This document shows, one piece after another, positions 1-11,800 of a stretch of 64,000 nt of DNA (positions within the stretch are counted from its first letter, which is position 1; the number at the start of each line of letters is the position of its first letter). A model generated the notes under the pieces. The model worked only from the letters and a program-made list of their open reading frames with translations. It was not told the origin of the DNA and did no database searches. The translations under genes were made by a program, and so were the position numbers. Source of the DNA: Reticulitermes speratus. Its lineage: Eukaryota > Arthropoda > Insecta > Blattodea > Rhinotermitidae. The stretch is taken from the NCBI GenBank assembly GCA_021186555.1, contig JAJKFL010000014.1, positions 28,536,033-28,600,032 on the forward strand. The letters run 5' to 3'.

Positions 1-3000
1 TGATTTTTGTTCTGTTTTCATGTACTAATTTTTGTGTCTTTTACTTAACCAATCTCAAATGTTCTGTGAAGCATCAAATATTCCCCCAGTTTGATAGGAT
101 GAAATCAAGGCACGCAATATGTGGCCTATGAGATCTAAATATTTGTGTGTGTGTGTTTCTTTTTTTTTTTTTTTTGTTTTGTGTGTAATTTATTACCTGC
201 ATTACTTTGTGTTACAATGCAGTTTACATACATTTACTCATCTATTTTTCATTCATCAGTTTGGATCACAGGTTTCTCATGATGACATTACTACAAAGCA
301 GCAGCCTATCATTTATGCTTTTAATGAATGTTATAGCCTAACACCACGTATTCTTGTGACTTTACTTATTTTGTCGAACATCATTGTTCTGTTATTTTGA
401 AGATATGTTATAGGGTCTATTTGGTTCCACATTTCACCATTGTTCTATCTGAATAATGTCTGTACTGACATAATGGCACTAAATAACTTTGATAATATGC
501 TTCATTTTCATTCAAGATGTGCTCAGTGTTTGATTTTAATTTAGTATGTGCAGTCATGTGTGGTGGATGCTGCTTCAGTTTAGTATGTTCAGTCATATTT
601 GTTGGATGCTGCATGAAATGAAACCCTTTGGACACATGATCAAGCTATGGGCAGCTGAACTTCAGTGAGATTTGAGCTTCTCACAGTCGTGACTATAAAG
701 TTTATTGTCTTTTGAGATGTGACACTTGTTTTGTACATAGGTTCTTCCAAAATGTTGGACTGTGATATATCTTGTCACAGAAGACAGTGTTTTCCACCTG
801 AACTTGAGATTGGGTTTGAGATTCCTATGACTGTGAATATTAAGATTAGGTGACATCATGGTGTATAGTAGATAAGAACCAATGTTTTGTAGGAAACTGC
901 TGTCTCCATCATCTATCCTGAAGATGGAAGCAGCAGGTTCCACTTAAATGTTGGAACGTATCCAGATTACATCATGTCATGTCCCAGAACACTGTAATCT
1001 CAAACATATGACAGCAAGAAATGCATGTTGACCATGTGCCCAACCATTACATTGAATTGACACTGCTTTCTGAGCACAAATATGTTACACTAAATTGCCG
1101 TATTTTGATCACGTGGCAAAGTTATTGATATTTAATGTGCAGACAGCTTGTAAACAGATCCTGGTCTGGAAGTGCAGTCTACAGAAGAAATAACAACACA
1201 ATAAGGCAATACTAATGATCACATTATCTCCTCATTATAACAGTCAGGAATGAACAAAATCACAGTTGCAAGTTTTTAGGCTTTCATGGTGGCACAGTTT
1301 TTCATGGATGTAGCACCGCATAAGTGGGTGGTCAGTGTCTGATGTTGCAAGACAGCATGCTGGTCTCTTTAAAGGTTGACTTACCAGTCACCCAGTGACA
1401 TGGCATCATATCCCAGAAAAGCTAAGACCAAAAACCGCAGTTCTTTTCACACCTAATTAAGTAGTGAATCTACTCATCACTCTGTCCTGGTGCCTGTGAA
1501 GCTGAGAAATGCTGTAGCATGGAACACACACTTCAAATAATAAAAATGTAATATAATAGAAACTAAAATTGTACAGGACTGCTGTTTGAAATGTTTTACT
1601 GTAAATAAATGCATGTAGGCCTATACTAGGTAAGAACATGAATGGCATGTGATAGAAGGAGAGTTGTAGTCCTCGTGTTCTATATGTATGGCAAGCGACA
1701 TGCTGCTTGCTGCTGATTTGAAACAAAATATTCGTTTTATGGAACGTAAAAAAATTGTTCTAAAATACTTTACACATTTTGGTGGTATAGTTGCACCCTA
1801 GTAACCAAACCAGAGCATTCAGCAGTGCTTGTAAACATCATATTACATATACATCACTAACAAAGGATTTATCTAGATGTATAGAGATATACCATGTGTT
1901 ACATTGCCTAAATATTGTGTAGTGTAACACAAACAAGTGAGCAAGGTAAAATATTAGGTTGCTAATTTCTGTGCTGAACTAACTAAAACATAATGTGTCA
2001 GCATATTTGCAATTGAAATTGTTAACTATATCTAGTTTTCTTATTTTTTTTTCCATAAAAATCTCTCTCCATTATTTGTACATGTATAAAGGATGAGAGA
2101 TGTTATATGCTCATGATTATAATGTATCTTCTAAGTCACAGTTAAAATACTGGCACAAGTAATGATTCGGTTGTGGCAGTAAAGTAAACAAATTATGGAT
2201 GTGCAGCATGTGATACAATGCAAAGCTTTGAATCTTATTTAATTATTCATCAATCTTGGAGTTTTAATGATGCATTTTCAGCTGCCTAGATTATATGACG
2301 TCAGATGGTAAAATGATTGAAGTTGATGGATTGGAAATAATTTGGGAGTGGATGTGGCCTCCCAGCATTTTCATGGAAAGTCTGAGGAAAACCATACAAA
2401 ATATGAGATAAAGGTTTTGTCCTCAGGCCAAGATTGAGTCTGTAACCTCCCAAAAACAAAACAGAAGTGCTACTCACTGTGGTTGGTGACTGATGGATAG
2501 TTTGTATATTTTTTGTATTGTGTGATAATGTTGGGTGAACAGGTTTTGCTAGCCTGGTATAGAAGTGTCTGTTTTAACCCTATACTGTGATATTCAATAG
2601 ACATATTCCATGCTAAATGGTGAACAGTATTTTTTATTAGAAAGTTTGCGGCTTGAAGACTGTTTAGCAGCTATTTCCTGCTTTGAACATTTATCAAAGG
2701 TACAGGGAAAAAGACAATGTTTAACCCACATTTAACATGTGAGGTATGATACTCAATACTACATAGCAATATTGTTACAATGTAGTCATATTATGCAGCT
2801 CTGAATTCATACCATTGCTCTTTACAAGTTAAGTTGTGATTATGTACACCATAAAACATATATGCTTGAAGATAATTTTCATATGCCAATCTTTTTGTTT
2901 TATATTTGCTTTAATTTATACGTGTTGCATATGGCCACAGTCATAGAAAGCGTTATAGTGCAGAGCTGTCTTCAGTTTTGGTATTGTACTACATGAGTGT

Positions 3001-3990
3001 GTAAATATTTTTCTTTGGTGTTTATACTCTGTATATGTATTGGCATTAAATATATTTTATTTTTCTCCATTCTAGCCATAGCTAAACAAGTGCACTGTAA
3101 ATAATAATTATTGTATATGCTGTAAAGTGTTTAAAATATAGGTCCTGAAGAGATTGAATAAGTTAAAATAAAAACAAGGGACTTCAAAATTGGAATGTGT
3201 GTAGTGTTCATTTATTTCTGGCTTAGAAATTGAAACTAATGCCATGTTAATTAATTTTTGTGTCAGTTGAAGGTTATGAACTGAGATCAATCAGTCAGTA
3301 AAGGGGCTGCCTGTGGGCTTGATATCTTAACATTTAATTCCCAGCTGGAGTAAGGACTTTCCTTTTCACAGCGACATAGAAATTAGCTCTACGACCTATT
3401 AAACCTATGAAAGGGAAGAGTGAGGCACTTCTGTCTTGTAAGGCAGCCAGCTGTCATTCTGACAACTAACCTTGAGCCTCCACTCATGTCCACTGTGGTA
3501 CAGAATGCATACAGCCTTATGTTCAGGTACTCGGGTATGGGTGCATCTTTGCCTGTTACCAGTAGCATTAAAATCAAATGGAGAATTCACTAAGAGAAGG
3601 GTCCTAAGGGACAGATACTTTTACCAGACTGATCCAGAAGTGAGTGTACATTTATAAAAACATGTGCAAGTAACTGAAAGGCTGTGAGTATACTATTCAT
3701 TTTTCACAGTTAAATAACTTGGAAAAGAAATGAAAGATGAACACTGTTTATCAATCATGGATGATTAGTGCATAGTAACTACTATCTACTGGGCATGATC
3801 TCTACTGTGAGCAGTTACGAGGACTTCTTGAAGTGGTTTTGTTGATATTAATATTTGTTTTGTTTCAAATGTTGCACCCCCTGGATATGTGTAAATTTAA
3901 TCTGTTATTGTAGGCCTGTGGCTTCATGAATTTTCAACAAGGCTCCTAATAACATAGAGTGGTAATCTTTGTTGGCAGGCTGCTTGGCAT
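1..3990. other. AT-rich, CpG-poor noncoding stretch upstream of Rassf
   Basis: No convincing gene. A poly-T tract lies near 158-175 and many AATAAA-like hexamers occur, for example around 3050-3170, so it could include the 3' UTR of a gene to the left. A family-M repeat occupies about 660-985, and 2330-2470 resembles the tail region of SINE-D. A second CRE-like TGACGTCA is at 2296-2303, with no gene context. Confidence 0.4.
660..985 (+). repeat. Dispersed repeat family M, copy 1
   Basis: Opens with GTGAGATTTGAGCTTCTCAC and closes with a tail containing CATGTCCCAGAACACTGTAAT. The same opening, a middle stretch with AAGATGGAAGCAG, and the CATCCCAGAA-like end recur at 34860-35100, 50340-50530 and 62540-62660. 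It is probably a nonautonomous DNA element; no coding content is visible. Confidence 0.5.
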
Positions 3991-4000
3991 GGGGTAGGTG

Positions 4001-4699
4001 TGTTACATCCCAAGTGTGATGGTCACAATCAGGTACGCCGGTGTTGACCGAGCGGCTGGTTACTGAGGGAAACTGGTATAAGGCTCGTTCTGGACGCTTA
4101 AGAATTGATATTCATGACACCAATCACAACTCTTGAAGGGTAGAAAGGCTGGTTTATTTTAAGTCAAGTTGGTTGATATTCACAGGAAAAGTGACGGATA
4201 AGTGCGCTATGGGTAATGAATGACATAACGCACTATAAAATAATTAAAACTTGAGCTCTTAGCGAGACTTCTGACACAAAGAAATTTCGAGACGAATTCG
4301 GACAGATTCGTGCAGCAAGTGATGACCAGAATGTTCCCCAGAGGCCTTCATAACTCATGCTTGTATAGCATCAAAATGTTGGGGTGAATTATGTCACAGG
4401 GCATTGTCAAAACCCCAAGCATTACCAAATATGGGCATAAGCTACATCATCTGAACACGTGGCTTCTGTGTCAACAACAGGATACTTAAATCATTCAACC
4501 CTTAGGGCTGAGTTTAAAACAAGAGGGTACATGACGAAATCTCCTAAGAAGCCGATGTATGGTGGGTAGGTGTGTGTGTGGTACTTCCACTAACTTGTAA
4601 CAAAAGTGAACATAGGATGACATACACACACCTTACATCTTGCACCTTACTGGTTGTTACAACAGTCACTTGGCGTAATTAAAATCGCCAGATGCAACA
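4001..4699 (-). mobile_element. LTR of a Gypsy-like retrotransposon (minus strand)
   Basis: Ends are TGTTACATC and GATGCAACA, an imperfect inverted repeat starting TG and ending CA. Directly outside the right end, on the minus strand, is a purine tract (GAAAAGGGGAGG, 4700-4711), which is the polypurine tract expected just before a 3' LTR. The stretch is richer in CpG than its surroundings, so the insertion is relatively recent. Confidence 0.65.
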
Positions 4700-5340
4700 C
4701 CTCCCCTTTTCAAAGGAAATTTAAGCAATACAGTGGCTTAAATTTTCCCTCTATAAAAACTGTAACATGAATGATAAATCTACACACTCTAAAGGCAAAA
4801 TAATTGATCATGTGTGCAAAAAATTAATGACACTAAATAAACAAGTAAAATGAAAGATTACACATACACTTAATATCAATCGATACATGATTATGCAGAA
4901 TTACCTTATGCTAAGTTTACAAAATTGAAGCACATGAGTGAGTGCTGCTCTCAAAATTGTGCCAATGTACTATCTTCAATGTTTACCTGAAGGCATTGTC
5001 TGTTTGACATTTGTGTTTAAAGAGACCAGTTGTGTGCTGTGTCCAAATTGTATGGTTTAATTCCATAATTCTTTGTGAATAGGAAGTAGGAATCGAACAG
5101 ATGGGCTCTAATATCTGGGCTTCACATTCTTCATCCAAATGTGTTAGCTGCACTGGCTGGGTCGGCTTACGTACTCTATGAATATTATTTACAAATTTAC
5201 AGCCCTTAATTTCGTCTACCCCTGGCCTTGTGAAATACCTTTTGGTAGCATCCATTAGTAAATATTCATGTTCTGGCTGAATGAATGTAAATTTAAATTT
5301 CGAGATTTCAAAATTAGAATGTTTATTATGATTGCGGGCG
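4700..5340 (-). pseudogene. Truncated internal end of LTR element with env-like fragment
   Basis: A minus-strand frame is open from about 5335 down to the stop at 4983 and then runs into the polypurine tract and 3' LTR. It encodes a cysteine-containing segment whose spacing and wording resemble the external domain of insect Gypsy/errantivirus envelope proteins. The gag-pol region and the 5' LTR are missing. It is an old fragment and cannot make a complete protein. The env assignment is from general resemblance only. Confidence 0.4.
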
Positions 5341-5816
5341 CGTGCAGTTTAGCGGTTCTTCTTTTTCTCTTGACAATCTTTACAGCACACTGGGTCTGAA
5401 GACGTTACGTAGTTGATTCTCAGCTGACTGATAACTGTTTCAGTAGGTAAAGTTACTTGATATCTCTGCAGTTATGAAAATATCACTTTTGGATTCGGGT
5501 AGGCTCCGTGTACAAGCATTTACATTTTACGGAATTGTACGAGATGAATAATTACTTGCTGTTGCTGGCTGCTTCAGCAAATCTGCCTTTGTTGTTGTTC
5601 TGTTTCACTGATAGATGGTAGCACAGCACCATGACGTCATCCACTTCCAAACAGTTGCATTTCTGCATATAGGTATCTATGCTCAACGTCGCAAGTGGTG
5701 CAAATGGCAGATGGTAGTGAATGTAAACATTATGTATGCATTTTTTTTACTTCGTAGTATTCTGTTTTCTAGGCGATGTTGACCTGTATATGGACAGTTA
5801 CTAATAACACAGTATA
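5330..5816 (+). promoter_or_regulatory. Candidate Rassf promoter and 5' UTR
   Basis: This block keeps several CpGs (about 5335-5345 and 5400-5410) in a region otherwise nearly devoid of them, as expected at a start region protected from methylation. It contains a full CRE palindrome TGACGTCA at 5632-5639. A donor-like AG|GTAAAG at 5447 and an acceptor TCTGTTTTCTAG ending at 5772 would allow a 5' UTR intron. No clear TATA box was found. The limits and transcription start are inferred. Confidence 0.35.
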
Positions 5817-5817
5817 A
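5776..5817 (+). promoter_or_regulatory. Short upstream ORF overlapping the Rassf start codon
   Basis: ATG at 5776 opens a 13-codon frame whose TAA (5815-5817) overlaps the main ATG (5817-5819) as TAATG. If this stretch is in the mature leader, Rassf translation would depend on reinitiation or leaky scanning. Whether it is transcribed is not known. Confidence 0.35.
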
Positions 5818-5856
5818 TGTGGAAGTGCCATAAATGTGGAAAACCAGTTTATTTCG
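5817..5856 (+). CDS. Rassf: Rassf exon 1 (first coding)
   Basis: Encodes [13 protein letters not shown], the first zinc-binding CxxC of the LIM domain, very like the start of CRIP proteins. It ends with one base of a codon before the donor GTAAGG at 5857. An in-frame TAA lies four codons upstream. A pyrimidine-rich stretch ending in AG at 5771-5772 suggests this exon begins at 5773 with some 5' UTR. Confidence 0.88.
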
Positions 5857-8800
5857 GTAAGGGTTGTTATTACATTGGGTGTAGTGCGTGTTAATTTAAT
5901 AGGAAGTTATTTGACGAGTGATTGAAATGAAATGCATAAGGTCGTTTGTGGCATATATAAGATACATAAATTGCCTTGATGTGCCTCTTGTCATGTGTAT
6001 TGTATGCAGCTACGCCATTAAGTAATGGAACATCAGGTCGACCTTGAATTTCGTGAAATACAGCATACAAACATAACCTGTAACCGTACGGCACTTCATT
6101 CCTTGGAACAGTGGTTTCTGATTTGGAATGATGTGTTACAGTTGCGTGGTAAAATAAAAGTTCGGTTTTTGTGCTTGAAGTTATGAAACTCAACCGAATT
6201 CGACCTACTAGTAACAAGTTATAGAACATATATAGTGAGATATTGAAATTTGTAATGCTTTGTGTTTGGACCATACATTAGGTCTTGAGCTTCATTAACT
6301 CTTACACCATTCACAATGTACATAGAAACAATTACAGGGCAGCAGGTGCTTCCTAATCGTTGGTACGTCATGTGTTAAAGTACAAGGTGTCACATCCCCA
6401 AAGACATTAATCTTACCTGGTCACTGTCATGAAACCACAAATCCCACATAAGTATAGTGCTTCATTTATGTCACTTCAGACTAATGTGGGTGACTGTGTA
6501 GGTCCTGTAGGACTGGGGGGATGTGGCAGTATGGATCATGACTAGTGGAGAAAAAAGTACTGTTCATTTACTAACAGTATTATAGTTTGGTTCCATGACA
6601 GTGATGTTAGGAATGTATGTGACCTATTGAAACAGTGTGATAGTGCCTTGATTTTTACTGAGCATTTCATAGGTCCCATTTCTTTTACTGTACAGCGGAA
6701 CGGAAGCAATCACTGGGTTATGACTGGCATCCCGAATGCCTAAGATGTGAAGAATGTGGGAAACGTTTGAATCCTGGCCAGCATGCTGAGGTACGGTAGT
6801 AGGGATCAGTATTTGGTTTAGTATGAGGAAGTGAGCACTTCCTTAACACTGTGCACAGTTGAGTTATGCTGATGGTCATCATCTCCATCTTTGTGAATAT
6901 TGTCTGTACAAGTGCACAACATCACTTTGTCTTCCTGCATAATTAAATTGTACCTGAATGGGTTCATGTGTAAATGCCTTCCAAAATGTGCCACAGATTT
7001 GTAGCTTCTGTTCTTATGAAACTTCAGAGCTTGAAATCCTACAGATGATGTGTATTGTATGTTTGGTAGTAGTGCTAAGTGGTCATAAAAGCCAGGGTTT
7101 GACAAATGCTGAGTGCCATGCCGTCAAGGTGCCCAGAAATTTTTGTTGCAGCACATAATATTTTTTGAGAGTAATTATATATAATGAATAAATCATAACA
7201 GATAAATAACATGCACATGAGTTGTAAAATTAAGAACTGCTTATTTCTTCACCAGCATGTTTGGACCTTGTATAAGGTCAGCAGGTTTGTTTATAAAGCA
7301 TAGACACATCAGATACCAAAGTTTATAAGGGTAAGTTTAAAATAGCTGCTTAGTCTGAGTGTACATCAGTATAAGAATATGAACATATATGTATATGATT
7401 GACTGGTTGTACAATTCTCACTTATATTCTCCACTTCAACTTATTTTGCATCAGAGCCTAATATGCTTTGTATGTTGTTATTCGAAGTGTAAATGGTATC
7501 ATAATGGTAAAAAGTTAAAACTGGGTAAAAACACAAATTACAGTTTGTGTTCTGATTATAAACATTTGTGTAGAATCACATATATTTGTTATGGATATAT
7601 CATGTATGTGATTCTATGTTGCTGTTTTTCTTATACTTTACTCATTGCATGACAGATCATATATAAAAGCAGTTGTTAATTTTAAACTTAAGTGTATGTT
7701 GTTGGTCTTGTATGATTTGTTTATTCAGTAGGTACTTATGCTACACTACAAGATAGCTATTTTTAGTTTACATCTGTCTTTACTGTTTTGAAAATCCCAT
7801 CATGACAAGGATTGGTGTTACAGAAGAGCTTGTCTCTGGTAGGAAATGTTATGGATGTCGAAATTTGTTTAGTCTCTGTTTGTGATAGTCTGGAATATGG
7901 TGAATAGCTGGTGAACATTTTGATTGGGATGTCATTAGGAGTCACACAGTTTGTTAATCAGTGTTTATTATCCAAGTTACATCATTTTAATGGTGTGTGT
8001 CTGTATTTGTAGCATAAAGGAGTTCCTTATTGTCATGTCCCCTGCTATGGTGCCCTCTTTGGGCCACAACTGTTTGGACATGGAACAAGGGTTGAATCTC
8101 ATACCAGCTTTGGCAAAGTGGAAAATCGATCTGGAGGACCGAATATGCCACGGTATAATATATTTTTCTGCTGTAGTATAACAGATGTTGCTGTCTGTGA
8201 CGTTGTACTGGTTGTACCAAATTGTGACTGTAGCAGTTAATTACAGGACAGCAAACATGCCAGTTTCTTGTGTACTGTAAAATGAGTGTGTTTCTTATGT
8301 CTACAGCAGCAATTTAAAAACTGTATTTGCAGAAGCTGCTTTATTGTGTCAAGAGTTTTTAATAATTTGGCTTCATGGTTGAAAGGTTTATCATTCAGTA
8401 GATAGACTTGAAGTAAATGGTTATATACAATTGATGCCTTCACAATAAGAAAGTACTTTTGTAAAAGTGACAAGAACTGCTGTAGTATGTCTGACTAGGA
8501 TATTGCACATGGCACAGTAACTACATTATGGCTCAGAGTGATGAAATATAAGTGGAAAATTTGACTGTATGAAGGATGTTCAAGAAGTAAGGTTCTCTGT
8601 GTTACAGAATTAAATGCAAGGTCATTACAGTATTAACTTTAGTTTATTTATTCTGCTGAAGTATTATTTTTCAACATAATCCCCAAGTGCATTGTGCATT
8701 GATGCATTTGCTCCAATTTGGTACAAGTTTAAAAAATCTGTTGCAATATAAATTGGGCTCTTGCATCTGCAGTCATTTATTTTCTCAATATTGTGGAATC

Positions 8801-11800
8801 ATTGACCTCCCAAGTGTTTCTTCAGTGGGCCTAACAAGTGACAGTCTGACAGCAAGGTCAGCATTGTAGGGTGAATGGTCCAAAGTTTCTAGTAAAATGA
8901 CTGCAACAAGTTTTGTGCCTGGCATGTGCTGTGTTGGGGTTGCACTATTATGCTAAAGGACCACACCTTGCAACAGATGTCCAGATATCTGCCAGCATAT
9001 AACCTCACACAGTTGTTGCAGTGTGTCACAATAGGCATTTACATTTATTATTATGCCCAGAGGCATAAGTTCAATGTGGATGACTGCTGTATCCCAAAAT
9101 GCAGATGCCATAACTTTACCAGCAGACTGACACACTTTTGAACTTTTTGGCTGATGGAGAATTTGGACATTTTCACTTCTTATGACTCATTGCATGTCAC
9201 TATGGATTTCAGGAACTCATTTCCCTTTTCTTTAATGCCTTTGAAGACGTGAAAAGAGTAATCTTGAAATACTGATTTTTGTGCTCTTCTGTCAAACATC
9301 TTGGTACCCAGCGTGCACACACTTTGCAGTATTCCAGATCTTCATGGACAATTGCATACTGTACTAGTGGACAAATCCAGTATAGTGGATAATTCTCAGA
9401 TTGTAACTCATCATTTTTGCAAAATCAGTTCCTGTACTCATGCTGCATTCACATGTGTCCATGATGTGCTTGGCAGATTGGTCCCATCATTATCATGGAT
9501 GTCTGTTCAACCATTTTCAAACGCTTTGCAAATTTATCTGACAGTTGCAGTGTCATTATGCCTTCACCATAACCTCTATCAGTTGGTACTGAATGTAGAT
9601 GGGGGCACATTTCACACGTAAAAGCCGAATTATACCACAGACTTCTGTGCAGGATGAAGTCTGTAATGTCATTGCTATTGCACATCACCTTATCCCCTGA
9701 ATTCTGTCTTGACTGAGTGACTCTTGTGCTGTCTGTTGCATGGTATCCCCACTACAAGTGCTACTGCCTACCAAAACAAAATGCTTGATTAACACAGAAG
9801 TTAACAGGCTGGGAACCTTACTTATTGAACATTTCTTATACAAGTGGTGCTATAAGAAGTAAAGGTTCGTAACACAATGCTCGATGCACTGTGGACTTCT
9901 GTAGTTTTGTTCCTGATCCCGCCCCCTACCCCCATTAATAAAGGGAATTTATCTGGGACAGCTCAGTTAGTAACATGTCTGGCTATGTGCTGGACAGCTG
10001 GAATATTTGATGCACAATTTGTACCATCGGAAATGAAAGCCTATAAGACAAGATTCCTAATCCTGGGTCTGTCACAGATTTTTGTAGTTTTGATAGATGA
10101 TGTATAACTTGTATACTTGAAATTTCTGTCTTGTTTGAAGACAATTATTTTCCTAAGTAATCTTTTTGGGTAATTTTCAGTTGTCAGCAATTTGTAAATG
10201 TGTCACATAAAGTAGATAGAGTTCCTTGCATCCCTTGATTATTGTAGGTTTTGTATTTCATTAGTAAATTAGCTTCTCTTCTGTTTCTTTTTGTAGGTCT
10301 CACTTGGAATCAAAACTGAAAGTTTTCAATCAGTTTTATGATGGTAAGAGTGGAGAAATCAGGAGTAGAGAGGTATGCTGGTTCCTGTGATGTGTCACTA
10401 TACAGTATTTATATTTTACTTAAGTTCTAGCATAGTATATGAACTTTAATATTCTGAACATAGATATTATAGATATTATATAAATAGAATGTTTGTACTG
10501 TAAATAAGTTTTTATTGACTATCAGTATTAAAGGCATGAAAAATGTTAGTGATCTTTACTCTTGGGCTTGTAGTACAAATTCTGCTGTTGGCATGGCTAA
10601 ATTCAGTTACTCTCATGTTTCTATGTATTTGTCTCATCTTTTCACTTCTTTTATGTCACATTATGTATATTGGATAGCAGAAGAATGAAATCAAGTGGAT
10701 TGATTGAATCATTTTTTTTTTGTAATGTTTTTTCATCTTCTTGATGATTTCTTATTGTTTTCTGTGTCCTTCCAGGTGCTTTGTGCTTGAAGTAGTTTCC
10801 TTCTAATTCAGAACTCATAAATATTTTGTACACATGTTGTGCTTTTCTCGTAAGCCTGTACGTAAAAGTGAGACAGTTTAAATGATGGAAACACAAACCA
10901 TAAATCCATGTAAAAGATATTACAGTCTTGTAATAAATTATAGTTCTGTGAGATGGTGGTTTCAGCTTATGGGTTGACTTTGCAGTTTCCATACTTATTG
11001 AAATATTAAATTCTTAATTGTGCAGTTAATGGATTTTTTTTAAGTGCTGTTACTTTGTTGCCATATGAAATATAATTACAACTAAGTAAACTTGGCACTT
11101 CACCTGTTGTGGTTTGGGGATAGGATTTTGTGTGTGTGTGTGTAAGGTTCTTGGCTTGTGAGACTACACTTTCTTTTTTCTGTTTCTGTTTTTCTTGTTT
11201 CTGTTGCAAAACTTACTGTAGTGTAGAATAAAATGGTAGTACTATAATGTTTGCATCGTAATAACAAAATAGTTCCATAATATTAGCAACAGTACTGTCT
11301 GAGTGGCATGAATCTGTGTGACCTATAATGTGTGCTGTTTCAGATAATGTAAATATTTTGTTATCTGAAAACTATGGACCAGGTACACTGCCCATTGCTT
11401 CTGTGAGCTAACAAGGACTTTTGGCTTTTACTTACAAGTCTTAACAATAACTGACGATTATTTTCTTGCACATCCTTCCAGTTGCCTACTTGCATTCTCC
11501 ACTTGCACAAGTCACAGATTCATGCCAGCTGCTGTACTGTTCATGGGATGTTTTATGATTACAAATAATAAATTGGGAAACTTAACATAAAAGACTTTCT
11601 GAATAATTAAATTCACAATTGATAAACTGATAATTGATAGCATTCTGTGTCACTGCAGTATCAAATTAAACCGTTGTTTTCATTCATAAGAGACAGCTGA
11701 AAATGTGGAATACAATTGTATGATTGCTGTGTCATTGTTGTCACATATTTTGCAAATGATCTGTAGAATGTGTAGCATGTCAATAATACCTCCATTTTAG

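Noticed and set aside
5891-6274. 127-codon minus-strand frame in Rassf intron 1
   Set aside because: No motif, no codon or composition signal beyond AT-rich chance, and no splice partners.
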